A DNA stretch of 64,000 bases, from the NCBI RefSeq assembly GCF_014138435.1, contig NZ_JACJIM010000006.1:431462-495461 (forward strand), given 5' to 3'. Numbering within the stretch: position 1 is the first letter of the stretch; each line of letters opens with the position of its first letter. Below, one piece after another: positions 1 to 7,678 of the stretch. The notes under the pieces are model-generated. The model saw only the letters and a list, made by a program, of their open reading frames with translations. It ran no database searches and had not been told where the DNA came from. The DNA comes from Methylobacterium fujisawaense. Its GTDB lineage: Bacteria; Pseudomonadota; Alphaproteobacteria; Rhizobiales; Beijerinckiaceae. Position numbers and translations under genes: made by a program.

Positions 1-669
1 GTCCATCGGCTCGGGCGGCGCCTCGTCCGACCCGCCGGCCCACGCGGCCCCCAGCGTGCGCGCGAAGTCCTGGGCGTCCCGGTCGCCCGGCCGGGTCAGC
101 GCGAACACGCGCCGCCCCTGCCAGCGGCAGATCTGGGCGACGATGTGGGCGGCCGCCCCGAACCCGTAGAGACCGACCGTTCCGGCATCGCCGGCCATCC
201 GCAGCGTGCGCCAGCCGATCAGCCCGGCGCACAGAAGGGGCGCCGTCGCGACCGGGTCCAGGCGCGCGTCGAGCGGGATGGTGAAGGCGGCCTCGGCCAG
301 GAGATGGCTCGCGAAGCCGCCGTCGCGGGTGCAGCCGGTGAAGCCGGGGGCGTCGCAGAGGTTCTCGCGCCCCGTCTCGCAGTAGGCGCAGTGCCCGCAG
401 GCATGCCCGAGCCAGGGCACGCCGACCCGCATGCCCGGTCGCGGCGCCGTCACGCCCGCGCCGACCGCCTCGACGCGCCCGACGACCTCGTGTCCCGGCA
501 CGATGGGATAGACGGCCTGGGGCAGGTCGCCGTCGATGACGTGGATGTCGGTCCGGCAGACCGCGCAGGCCTCGACCCGGATGCGCACCTCGCCCGGCCC
601 GGGGTCCGGGTCCGGACGCTCCTCCGGGACGAGGGCCGCGCCGATCTCCCGCAGGACCATGGCCAGCAT
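1..669 (-). CDS. zinc-dependent alcohol dehydrogenase, partial (3' end beyond window)
   Basis: Cytosolic medium-chain zinc alcohol dehydrogenase of the AdhP/class-P type, oxidising alcohols with NAD(P)+. Visible are the catalytic zinc residues in ACAVCRTDIH and GHEVVGRVEAVG, the structural zinc cysteines in CGHCAYCETGRENLC, and the start of the Rossmann fold (GLYGFGAAAHIVAQ). The frame is open through position 1, so about the last third of the usual ~340 residues is missing. The start chosen (669) lies 10 bp after the stop of the BON gene, with an alternative ATG at 660. It appears to be the last gene of a leftward operon headed by the small membrane protein at 1550 and controlled by the FixK-type box at 1607. 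The substrate cannot be told from sequence. Confidence 0.9.
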   Translation of the reverse strand, partial: MLAMVLREIGAALVPEERPDPDPGPGEVRIRVEACAVCRTDIHVIDGDLPQAVYPIVPGHEVVGRVEAVGAGVTAPRPGMRVGVPWLGHACGHCAYCETGRENLCDAPGFTGCTRDGGFASHLLAEAAFTIPLDARLDPVATAPLLCAGLIGWRTLRMAGDAGTVGLYGFGAAAHIVAQICRWQGRRVFALTRPGDRDAQDFARTLGAAWAGGSDEAPPEPMD

Positions 670-679
670 CGGGCCGGCC

Positions 680-1327
680 TCACGCGAGGGTCAGGCGATC
701 CTCGACGGCGCGGACGCCGGGCGCCGACCACGCGGCCCGCTCGGCGATCTCGCGCTCGCTCCAGACATCGACGCACCCGTCGAGGGTGACCTTGTCGCCG
801 TCCACGTGCACGCGGATCGTATCCGGATCCCGCGCGCTCCGTCTCAGGGCCGCGAGGATGCGGGACTTCACCTCGGTGGCCTGCGCGAGCGGCTTCACCG
901 CGATGAGATTGACGATGTCGGTGACGCCGGCCAGGCGCCGCAGCGCCTGATCGACGGCCGCCTTCTGGTGATAGAACGGGACACAGCCGTCGAGCGTGAC
1001 GCAGCCCTTCTCGACCTTGAGCGTGACCGCGTTCTCCGGGATCTGCACGTCCCATGCGAGCACCCGGGCGCAGCGCTCGGCCAGGGCCTCGTCGCCGACG
1101 ATGGGGCAGTTCGGATAACGGACCTCGATCCGCTCCACCACGCCCCGCACGCCGCGGACCCGCAGCACGACGCGCTCGGCGATGCCCTTCTCGGCGTAGT
1201 TGCGGACATGCCCCGTCAGGGTCACGATGCCGTTCTCGACGGTGACGCCGATCTGCGCCGCGTCGATCATCGGAGCGTATTCCAGCTCGTCGAGCACATG
1301 CTGGTGCACGGTCTTGTCGTCCATCAC
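680..1327 (-). CDS. BON-domain protein (three BON repeats)
   Basis: A 215-residue protein made of three consecutive BON domains, each with the pattern 'IGVTVENGIVTLTGHV ... A...V.GV..V'. The first spans roughly residues 5-70, the second 75-140 and the third 145-215. BON domains bind phospholipid or hydrophobic ligands and are common in osmotic-shock and envelope stress proteins (OsmY, Kbp). No signal peptide is evident, so a cytoplasmic or membrane-surface role is likely. It sits between a small membrane protein and an alcohol dehydrogenase in a leftward operon. A paralogue of the same architecture is at 6514-7164, and both lie behind FixK-type boxes, so low-oxygen induction is inferred. Confidence 0.85.
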   Translation of the reverse strand: MMDDKTVHQHVLDELEYAPMIDAAQIGVTVENGIVTLTGHVRNYAEKGIAERVVLRVRGVRGVVERIEVRYPNCPIVGDEALAERCARVLAWDVQIPENAVTLKVEKGCVTLDGCVPFYHQKAAVDQALRRLAGVTDIVNLIAVKPLAQATEVKSRILAALRRSARDPDTIRVHVDGDKVTLDGCVDVWSEREIAERAAWSAPGVRAVEDRLTLA

Positions 1328-1349
1328 CCGTCTCCCCGCGTCGCTCGGT

Positions 1350-1550
1350 TCAGAGGACCAGCCAGAGCAGCACAGTCGTCACCGCCGAGGCCGCGATGGC
1401 CAGGGCCAGGGCCTGCAGACTGCCGATGCGCCCGTAGTGGTAGCCATCCGCCACGACGCGCCGGCCCGCGTCGTTCCGCGGCTCGAGCCTGAGCGGCATC
1501 CATACGCGGCGCACCGTCCGGATGTGGGTGGATCGAAGCACCAGGGTCAT
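1350..1550 (-). CDS. small membrane protein, uncharacterised
   Basis: A 66-residue protein with a basic N-terminal half (MTLVLRSTHIRTVRRVW...) and one C-terminal hydrophobic helix (about residues 45-66, LQALALAIAASAVTTVLLWLVL region). I do not recognise a family. It is the first gene after the divergent FixK-type box at 1607-1620 and is followed 22 bp later by the BON gene, which supports it being real despite its size. A purine-rich GGGAGCG precedes the ATG. Confidence 0.55.
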   Translation of the reverse strand: MTLVLRSTHIRTVRRVWMPLRLEPRNDAGRRVVADGYHYGRIGSLQALALAIAASAVTTVLLWLVL

Positions 1551-1606
1551 CGTTCGCTCCCGTCTTGGCTGACGGGGCCATCTTGCCGTCCTGCCCGGGG
1601 AGGGCC

Positions 1607-1620
1607 TTGATCCACCTCAA
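1607..1620. promoter_or_regulatory. FNR/FixK-type box (TTGATCCACCTCAA)
   Basis: The 14-bp TTGA-N6-TCAA dyad lies in the divergent intergenic region, 62 bp before the phosphoketolase start and 56 bp before the leftward small-protein/BON/alcohol-dehydrogenase operon. The half-sites match the FNR/FixK consensus (TTGAT-N4-ATCAA family). Confidence 0.75.
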
Positions 1621-1682
1621 CGCCGCCGGGCCCGGCCCCCGGCAGGGTCCGCCCCGGGTTACGGATCCGCCGGGAGGCCGAC

Positions 1683-4229
1683 ATGGACGCGAGGCACGGC
1701 TCGAAGGAGCGCCGCGACGGCGAAGGCCGGGACGACGGACACGGCCTGGCCTTCGTGCCCGGGCCGCTCGGACCCGATGGCCTCGGGACGATCGACGCCT
1801 ACTGGCGCGCCGCCAACTACCTGTCGGTCGGGCAGATCTACCTCATGGCCAACCCGCTCCTGCGCGAGCCGCTCAAGGCGGAGCACGTCAAGCCGCGGCT
1901 CCTCGGCCACTGGGGGACGACGCCCGGCCTCAACTTCATCTACGCGCACCTGAACCGGATCATCCGGCAGCGCGACCTCGACATGATCGCCGTTTGGGGA
2001 CCGGGCCACGGTGCGCCGGGTCTCGTGGCCAACGCCTACCTGGAGGGCACCTACAGCGAAATCTACCCGGACGTGGCCCGGGACGCGGTCGGGATGGGCC
2101 GCCTGTTCCGGCAGTTCTCGTTCCCCGGCGGCATCCCGAGCCACGCCTCGCCCGAGCTGCCGGGCTCGATCCACGAGGGCGGCGAACTCGGCTACTCTCT
2201 GGCGCATGCGTTCGGGGCAGCCCTCGACAACCCGGGCCTGACCGTCGCCTGCATCGTCGGGGACGGCGAGGCCGAGACCGGGCCGCTCGCCGCCGCCTGG
2301 CACGCGAACAAGTTCCTCGACCCGTGCTCCGACGGCACGGTCCTGCCGATCCTGCACCTCAACGGCTACAAGATCGCCAGCCCGACGGTCCTCGCCCGCA
2401 TGCCCGCGGACGAGCTGCGCAGCCTTCTCGTCGGCTACGGCTACGCGCCGGTCTTCGTCGAGGGCGACGACCCGGCCCCGATGCACCAGGCCATGGCCAC
2501 GGCCCTCGATGCCGCCTTCGACACCATCGCGGAGATCCGGGCGCGCGCCGGACGCGGCGCCGTCGAGCGGCCCCGTTGGCCCATGATCGTGCTGCGCAGC
2601 CCCAAGGGCTGGACGGGGCCGCATTGCGTGGACGGCAAGCCCGTCGAGGGCACATGGCGCGCGCACCAGGTGCCGGTCGCCGCCGTCCGGGAGAACGCGG
2701 AGCACCGGGCGATCCTCGAAGCCTGGATGCGCTCCTATCGTCCGGAGGAGCTGTTCGCGGAGGACGGCGCCCTCGTCCCCGAACTCGCCGCGCTGCCGCC
2801 GAAGGGGGCGCGGCGCATCTCGGCCAATCCGCACGCCAACGCGCACAAGAGCGCGCCTCTGCGCCTACCCGACCTGAGCGTGGCGGCCGTCGCGGTGCCG
2901 GAGCCCGGCCGCACCAGGGCCGAGGCCACCCGCGCGCTCGGGGCCTACCTTCGGGAGGTGCTGACCCTGAACGCGCCGGCGCGCAACTTCCGCATCATGG
3001 GGCCGGACGAGACCGCCTCGAACCGCCTCGACGCGGTCTTCGCGGTGACGAGCCGCGCCTGGCAGGAGGCGATCCTGCCGGGCGACGAGAACCTCGCCCG
3101 CGACGGCCGCGTCATGGAGGTGCTGAGCGAGCACCTCTGCGAGGGCTGGCTGGAGGGCTACGTGCTGACCGGGCGGCACGGCCTGTTCGCGACTTACGAG
3201 GCCTTCGCGCACGTGGTCGATTCGATGGTGAACCAGCACGCCAAGTGGCTGAAATCCGCGCGCGACCTGCCCTGGCGCCGGCCGGTGCCGTCCCTCAACA
3301 TCCTTCTCTCGTCCCATGTCTGGCGGCAGGACCACAACGGCTTCAGCCACCAGGACCCCGGCTTCATCGACTTCGTGGCCAACAAGCGGGGCGACACGGC
3401 CCGCATCTACCTGCCGCCGGACGCGAACACCCTGCTCTGCGTCATGGATCATTGCCTGCGCACCTACGACCGCATCAACGTCGTCGTGGCCGGCAAGCAG
3501 CCGGCCCTGCAGTGGTTGAGTCTGGACGAGGCCGTCCGCCATTGCGCGGCCGGCGTCGACATCTGGGACTGGGCCTCCAACGAGGGTGCGGGGGAGCCGG
3601 ATGTGGTGATGGCCTGCGCGGGCGACGTGCCGACCCAGGAGACGCTCGCCGCGGTGGATTGGCTGCGCCGACATGTCCCCGCGCTCAAGGTCCGGGTGGT
3701 GAACGTCGTCGACCTGATGACGCTGCCTGCGCCCGAGACGCACCCCCACGGGCTCGACGACGCAACCTTCGACAGCCTGTTCACCTCCGATCGGCCCGTG
3801 GTGTTCGCCTATCACGGCTATCCGTGGCTCATCCATCGGCTGACCTACAAGCGGACGAACCATGGCAACTTCCACGTCCACGGCTTCATCGAGGAGGGCA
3901 CGACCACGACGCCCTTCGACATGTGCGTGCTGAACCGCCTCGACCGCTTCCACCTCGCGCTCGCCGCGCTGCAGACGGTCCCCCATCTCGGGGCATGCGC
4001 CGAGCATGCCGAGCAGGCGCTGCGGGATGCCTTGGCGGCCCATCACGCGTATGTCCGTCGCACCGGCGACGACCTGCCGGAGGTGCGGGATTGGGTCTGG
4101 CCGGACCGGCATGCGCACCCGCATCCGGACCGTCGGCGGATCGACGGCGACATCATGCAGTGCGGTCCGACCACGGGAAAAGAGCCTCGCCCGGGCGAAA
4201 CCCTGGACGACTGGACGGTCGTCACCTGA
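1683..4229 (+). CDS. xfp: phosphoketolase (Xfp)
   Basis: Cytosolic thiamine-diphosphate enzyme that splits xylulose 5-phosphate and/or fructose 6-phosphate with phosphate to acetyl phosphate plus glyceraldehyde 3-phosphate or erythrose 4-phosphate. The 848-residue length is typical. Visible motifs are the N-terminal YWRAANYLSVGQIYLM, WGPGHGAPG (about 106-113), the ThDP-binding GDGEAETGPLA (193-203) and HLNGYKI. A gggagg Shine-Dalgarno precedes the ATG. It is the first gene right of a divergent FixK-type box, so expression at low oxygen is inferred. Acetyl phosphate is normally passed to acetate kinase or phosphotransacetylase; only a 35-codon acetate-kinase-like remnant follows here. Family assignment is certain; substrate preference is not. 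Confidence 0.95.
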   Translation: MDARHGSKERRDGEGRDDGHGLAFVPGPLGPDGLGTIDAYWRAANYLSVGQIYLMANPLLREPLKAEHVKPRLLGHWGTTPGLNFIYAHLNRIIRQRDLDMIAVWGPGHGAPGLVANAYLEGTYSEIYPDVARDAVGMGRLFRQFSFPGGIPSHASPELPGSIHEGGELGYSLAHAFGAALDNPGLTVACIVGDGEAETGPLAAAWHANKFLDPCSDGTVLPILHLNGYKIASPTVLARMPADELRSLLVGYGYAPVFVEGDDPAPMHQAMATALDAAFDTIAEIRARAGRGAVERPRWPMIVLRSPKGWTGPHCVDGKPVEGTWRAHQVPVAAVRENAEHRAILEAWMRSYRPEELFAEDGALVPELAALPPKGARRISANPHANAHKSAPLRLPDLSVAAVAVPEPGRTRAEATRALGAYLREVLTLNAPARNFRIMGPDETASNRLDAVFAVTSRAWQEAILPGDENLARDGRVMEVLSEHLCEGWLEGYVLTGRHGLFATYEAFAHVVDSMVNQHAKWLKSARDLPWRRPVPSLNILLSSHVWRQDHNGFSHQDPGFIDFVANKRGDTARIYLPPDANTLLCVMDHCLRTYDRINVVVAGKQPALQWLSLDEAVRHCAAGVDIWDWASNEGAGEPDVVMACAGDVPTQETLAAVDWLRRHVPALKVRVVNVVDLMTLPAPETHPHGLDDATFDSLFTSDRPVVFAYHGYPWLIHRLTYKRTNHGNFHVHGFIEEGTTTTPFDMCVLNRLDRFHLALAALQTVPHLGACAEHAEQALRDALAAHHAYVRRTGDDLPEVRDWVWPDRHAHPHPDRRRIDGDIMQCGPTTGKEPRPGETLDDWTVVT

Positions 4230-4238
4230 GGCCGGGCG

Positions 4239-4346
4239 ATGATCCGCGTCCTCGACGCCGGCGCCTCCAGCCTGCGCCGCGCCCTGTCCCGGCCGGGTGC
4301 CGACGACCCGGCGTGGCGCGCCCGCGGTCGCCGACACCGGTCATGA
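4239..4346 (+). pseudogene. acetate kinase N-terminal remnant
   Basis: Nine bases after the phosphoketolase stop an ATG opens a 35-codon frame beginning MIRVLDAGASSLRRAL. This resembles the acetate kinase N-terminus (typically ILVLNxGSSSLKFAL, the phosphate-binding start of the ASKHA fold) and then terminates at a TGA. Phosphoketolase and ackA are frequent operon partners, so I read it as a decayed ackA. The similarity is short and could be coincidental. Nothing recognisable as acetate kinase follows. Confidence 0.45.
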
Positions 4347-4631
4347 GCGGCGCTCCCGATCGGAGGCCTCGACGCGCCGGTGCTGGGCGCGCTGGACGAA
4401 CCCCCCGGGCGTCCCTTCCTGACTGCGATCACGGTATCGGTGCCCGACCTTCGGGGTGTCGCGACGGCCCGAAGCGCGCGTGCCGCCCGAGGCGTCTTCG
4501 AGGCGTCTTCGGGCCGTCTTCGGGGCCGCGCCATCCCCCGGGCTGGACGCAATCGCGGATGAGTCCCTCCGCGAGGGCCACCCCAAACCCGGATCCGGGG
4601 GGAGCCGAACCCGGGCCGTGTCCACCCCGGG
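4347..4631. other. intergenic region between phosphoketolase and Crp gene
   Basis: GC-rich sequence with a short internal repetition (aggcgtcttcg at about 4491-4512). No coding signal in either strand that I would support. It separates convergent genes, so it should hold terminators, but no clear hairpin with a T-run was found. Confidence 0.4.
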
Positions 4632-5567
4632 TCAGGGGGGCGGGAAATCCAGGTTCAGGTAGGCAGGGTCGAATTCGGCGACCTTCCGGAGACCGTCCCA
4701 GTCCTCGATGGTCATCCATCGGCATCGCTTGGACACGAGCCCGGCCTGCTGGAGCCTCTTCATGGTCCGGTTCGCGTGGACCGATGTGAGGCCCAGGGCG
4801 CTGCCGAGTTCCGTCTGCGTCAGGGGCATCGGAAATCGGAAGGCCTCGGTCATGCCGGCCACCGCGGCCCGGGTGAAGAGTTCGCAGATCAGGTGCGCCA
4901 TCCCCGCATAGGCTTGACGGTGCCCCGCATTCAGGAGCCAGCGGCGGGTTATGGCCGCCTCGGTGGCGGTTTCGACCTGAATCAGACGGCCGATGCCGGG
5001 ATGCCGCTCGACGAGCCCGTGCAGGACGCCGTGCGGAATGATGCCGATGCGGCATGGGGTGAGCGTGGCGATGACATGATCCATCTCGCCCCGCAGAAGG
5101 CCCTGCAGGTCCAGGGCGTCGCCGGCGAGTTGCAGGCCGAGAATCTGCGGCCTGCCGTCCTTCAAGGGGACGTACCGGCACGTCCAACCCTCCAGCAGAA
5201 GGCGGCATTCGGTCGGCGTGTCGCCCTCGCGCACGATGTCCGTGTCCGCCTCGACGTTCACGACCCGGGATACGGATGCGGCGAGGGCATCGATCTCCGC
5301 GGCCCAGACGCCGCCGGACCGATCCAGCCTGCGCCGGATGGTCAAGGTCCAATCCACGCCCGACGGGCGCGTGGGGTCGCGGGCGAACTTCCGCCGGCCC
5401 GTCTGCGCGTCCCGGGCGCGTGCCAGGGGGAGTGTCGGCGGTAGTGTCGGGGGCCGTGTCGGGGGCCGTGTCGGGCCAGGGGGGGATTGCGCCGCCTCGC
5501 ATCCCTGGGCGGTGATCGCTTCGTGGCTCAGCCTTGAGCGCGTCTTCCCTTCGGCTATCGACATCAT
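4632..5567 (-). CDS. Crp/Fnr-family transcriptional regulator
   Basis: A cyclic-nucleotide-binding-like domain (about residues 75-200) is followed by a winged-helix DNA-binding domain (MPLTQTELGSALGLTSVHANRTMKRLQQAGLV). The recognition helix reads SVHANRTM, which lacks the E-xx-S-R signature of FNR/FixK proteins, so it should not bind TTGA boxes itself. No cysteine cluster for an Fe-S centre is seen. The start at 5567 is chosen because the FixK-type box at 5622-5635 would otherwise lie inside the gene. The first ~60 residues include a Pro/Thr repeat (PTRPPTLPPTLP) encoded by four 12-bp units at 5431-5478. It is probably a secondary regulator downstream of FixK. Confidence 0.85.
   Translation of the reverse strand: MMSIAEGKTRSRLSHEAITAQGCEAAQSPPGPTRPPTRPPTLPPTLPLARARDAQTGRRKFARDPTRPSGVDWTLTIRRRLDRSGGVWAAEIDALAASVSRVVNVEADTDIVREGDTPTECRLLLEGWTCRYVPLKDGRPQILGLQLAGDALDLQGLLRGEMDHVIATLTPCRIGIIPHGVLHGLVERHPGIGRLIQVETATEAAITRRWLLNAGHRQAYAGMAHLICELFTRAAVAGMTEAFRFPMPLTQTELGSALGLTSVHANRTMKRLQQAGLVSKRCRWMTIEDWDGLRKVAEFDPAYLNLDFPPP
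5431..5478. repeat. 12-bp in-frame tandem repeat (4 units) in the Crp gene
   Basis: Units agtgtcggcggt, agtgtcgggggc, cgtgtcgggggc and cgtgtcgggcca lie head to tail, giving a Pro-Pro-Thr-Leu/Arg repeat in the N-terminal extension of the regulator. Confidence 0.8.
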
Positions 5568-5621
5568 GCGCCCCCAGTCTCGCTGGATGGAAACAGGTCG
5601 GCGCCGCGCCGCGGTCGTGCC

Positions 5622-5635
5622 TTGCGGTGGATCAA
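5622..5635. promoter_or_regulatory. FNR/FixK-type box (TTGCGGTGGATCAA)
   Basis: One half-site is TTGC instead of TTGA. The box lies 54 bp upstream of the Crp-family gene start at 5567, so this regulator is probably itself under FixK control. Confidence 0.65.
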
Positions 5636-5762
5636 AGGCGCCCGGTTCGAAGCCTCCACGCCATCCGGCATCGCGGCACGATGCACCGCCTGCCGCCCGG
5701 CGGCCCCCGGAGATCATCGCCGCACCCTGAGGGACGGCGGGGGGCTGCACGCTCCATCGCGC

Positions 5763-6029
5763 TCACGCGCGCACACCCCCCATCCCGACCCCGCCATCGC
5801 GGCCGTCGCGCCCCTCCGTCGAACCGACGGAATGGGCTGCGATGTCGGCCGGCCTTACCCATCGGTACAGGAGACGGTCGACCGCGCCGGCCCGGGCGAG
5901 CGGCAGATCGCGCCAGAAGGTGCGCCACCGCGTCAGAAGGGTGCTCTCGGCGGGCCCGAACTCCGACGGAGGCGGGCACGGAGGCGGGCACAGGGGCAAG
6001 ACGGGACAGTCCGCGCCCCCGCCCGTCAT
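5763..6029 (-). CDS. small hypothetical protein, translationally coupled
   Basis: An 88-residue frame whose ATG overlaps the stop of the preceding conserved hypothetical gene (ATGA), which is the main support for it. Near the N-terminus is a Cys-Pro-rich repeat (LCPPPCPPPS) encoded by two 12-bp units at 5968-5991. The middle (TLLTRWRTFWRDLPLARAGAVDRLLYRW) is amphipathic and basic. No known domain is recognised. It would be the last gene of the DUF1476-BON operon; it may be a non-coding tail instead. Confidence 0.35.
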   Translation of the reverse strand: MTGGGADCPVLPLCPPPCPPPSEFGPAESTLLTRWRTFWRDLPLARAGAVDRLLYRWVRPADIAAHSVGSTEGRDGRDGGVGMGGVRA

Positions 6030-6502
6030 GATCCGTCCCCGCCGTCCGGATGGGTGAGGCGGGCGACCTTGAACGTGCGGTAGACCGCGCCGCCGGCGTC
6101 CCGGATCGAGACGTACTCGCCTTCGACGAAGACGTGGGTACCCAGATGGTAGCCGGCCTCGTCATCCTCGTTCGTCCAGTCCTCGTAGTCGATCAGCCAA
6201 GTCGCGCCGCCCTCGCCACCGGCCCGGTGCACCAGGCGGCCGTGCCGGTCCGGCTCGCCGATCCAGAAGCGGCGGACGCGGCACCGGTCGCGGGTCTCGC
6301 GCCAGAGCGCCGGGTCGAGGTGCCCGTCTGGCGTGAGGGGCGCCACGATCTCGTAGCCCCGTCCGGTGCTGCCGTCCGGATGCTCCGGGCAGCGCGCCAG
6401 CGTCAGCGTCACGCGAGACAGTCCGGGCCGGGCATCGGGTTTCCCCGGAGGTCGTCCACCCTGGAGCGGGGCGGCGTCGAGCGCGTGCGATTCGCCGGAC
6501 AT
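6026..6502 (-). CDS. conserved hypothetical protein
   Basis: A 158-residue soluble protein without signal peptide or membrane segment. Its central part (RGYEIVAPLTPDGHLD ... RCRVRRFWIGE ... LVHRAGGEGG) and its C-terminus (EAGYHLGTHVFVEGEYVSIRD ... YRTFKVARL) look like a compact beta-rich domain rich in aromatic and acidic residues. I have no family name for it. The ATG lies 11 bp beyond the BON gene stop and the following small gene overlaps its stop, so it belongs to the operon starting with the DUF1476 gene at 7584. Confidence 0.75.
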   Translation of the reverse strand: MSGESHALDAAPLQGGRPPGKPDARPGLSRVTLTLARCPEHPDGSTGRGYEIVAPLTPDGHLDPALWRETRDRCRVRRFWIGEPDRHGRLVHRAGGEGGATWLIDYEDWTNEDDEAGYHLGTHVFVEGEYVSIRDAGGAVYRTFKVARLTHPDGGDGS

Positions 6503-6513
6503 GGCGGTCCTCC

Positions 6514-7164
6514 TCAGCTCAGGGCCACGATGCGGTCCTCGACGGCGCGCACGCCCGGCACCGACCACGCGGCGCGCTCGGCCGCATCGCGCTCGGCCCA
6601 GGCCGTCACCGCCCCTTCCAGGGTCACCTTGTCCCCCGTGACGGTGACCTTGATCCCCTCCGCCTCGAACAGGGCGCCCCGCCGGAACGCCTCCAGGATC
6701 TTGTCCTTGACCGCCGCCGGCGGCACCTGCCGCCGGATTTCGATGAGGTTGGTCACGCCGTGCACGCCGGTGAGCTTCCGGACGGCCGCCTCGGCGCCCG
6801 CCACTTGGTACTGCCAGTCCACCGTGCCGGTCAGCGTGACCCAGCCGCCGGCCACCTTCACCTGGATGGCGTCCTTCGGGAGATGCACCGACCAGTCGAT
6901 GATCGCGAGCGCCCGGGCGGCGATCTGGTCGTCGGCCACTTTCTTCTCGTCGGCGTAGCGGACCGCGATCCCCTGCGCGATGGCGCGCACGCCCCGGACG
7001 CGGCGCACGGCGCGCTCCGCCTCCACCTTCTCGGCGTAGCTGCCGACATGGCCGTTGAGCGTCACCACCCCTTCGGAGACGGCGACGCCGATATCCCCGG
7101 CGTCCAGGCTCGGGTCGAAGTCGAGTTCGTCGAGCACCGCCCGGCGCAGGTCCTTGTCGGTCAT
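6514..7164 (-). CDS. BON-domain protein (three BON repeats), paralogue
   Basis: A 216-residue protein with three BON domains, clearly paralogous to the 680-1327 protein: both end with VRAVEDRI/L after an AWSxPGVRAV motif. The first repeat has the sequence IGVAVSEGVVTLNGHVGSYAEKV. The start at 7164 follows an aggaagga ribosome-binding site; an upstream in-frame ATG at 7179 is possible. The likely role is membrane- or ligand-associated stress protection. It sits second in a leftward operon after the DUF1476 gene and behind the FixK-type box at 7665. Confidence 0.85.
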   Translation of the reverse strand: MTDKDLRRAVLDELDFDPSLDAGDIGVAVSEGVVTLNGHVGSYAEKVEAERAVRRVRGVRAIAQGIAVRYADEKKVADDQIAARALAIIDWSVHLPKDAIQVKVAGGWVTLTGTVDWQYQVAGAEAAVRKLTGVHGVTNLIEIRRQVPPAAVKDKILEAFRRGALFEAEGIKVTVTGDKVTLEGAVTAWAERDAAERAAWSVPGVRAVEDRIVALS

Positions 7165-7236
7165 GGGGTCCTTCCTCATGGCGTGTCTCCCGATCGTTCT
7201 GGCTGGCGCGGGGGCTCCTCGGCGCTGCGGCGCGGC

Positions 7237-7584
7237 CTAGACGGAGGAGCCTCGATTCAGCGCGACGCCGACGCGCCGCTCGGCCTGGGCGAGCGCGGCG
7301 CACCGCTCCAGCTCCGTGCGCAGGCGGGGGATCGTCGCGTCGATGCCGGCCGCCCCGAGATCCGACCGAAGCCTGTCGATCAGCGCTTCGTCCTCGGTCA
7401 CGACGGCGTACTCCGTGACGGCGGTGACGTAGTCTTCCGCCGCCTGGCCGGTCAGGTTCATCCGCTCGGAGGCCCAGGCGGCCAGGAGCCGGTTGCGCCG
7501 GTTGCGGGCGTGGAACCGCGCCTCTTCCTCCTGGACGAAGCGGCGTTCGGCGGCTCGCTCGCGCTCGTCGAACGTCGTGGTCAT
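7237..7584 (-). CDS. DUF1476 family protein (ATP synthase zeta-subunit-like F1 inhibitor)
   Basis: A 115-residue, mostly helical protein starting MTTTFDERERAAERRFVQEEEARFHARNRRNRLLAAWA, which matches the DUF1476 family. Known alphaproteobacterial members (the zeta subunit of Paracoccus F1FO-ATPase) insert an inhibitory N-terminal helix into the F1 rotor and block ATP hydrolysis. The start at 7584 is chosen from the conserved MTTxFDxRE opening. The gene heads a leftward operon 80 bp downstream of a FixK-type box. An oxygen-regulated second copy would limit ATP loss when respiration stops; that role is inferred. Confidence 0.8.
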   Translation of the reverse strand: MTTTFDERERAAERRFVQEEEARFHARNRRNRLLAAWASERMNLTGQAAEDYVTAVTEYAVVTEDEALIDRLRSDLGAAGIDATIPRLRTELERCAALAQAERRVGVALNRGSSV

Positions 7585-7664
7585 GGAAGCCTCCATCCCG
7601 TGAGCGGTGCCGGACCGCGCCGGCTGCGGTGCGGCCATCCTTCAACCGGCCGACGCCGCCGGCC

Positions 7665-7678
7665 TTGAGGCAGATCAA
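7665..7678. promoter_or_regulatory. FNR/FixK-type box (TTGAGGCAGATCAA)
   Basis: Lies 80 bp upstream of the DUF1476 start and overlaps the stop codon (7675-7677) of the upstream Mg-type ATPase gene. Confidence 0.7.

Noticed and set aside
1565..4789. Long open frame of 1074 codons overlapping phosphoketolase in another frame.
   Set aside because: Composition is Arg/Pro/Gly/Ala-rich without any domain; it is a GC-rich shadow of the strongly supported phosphoketolase.
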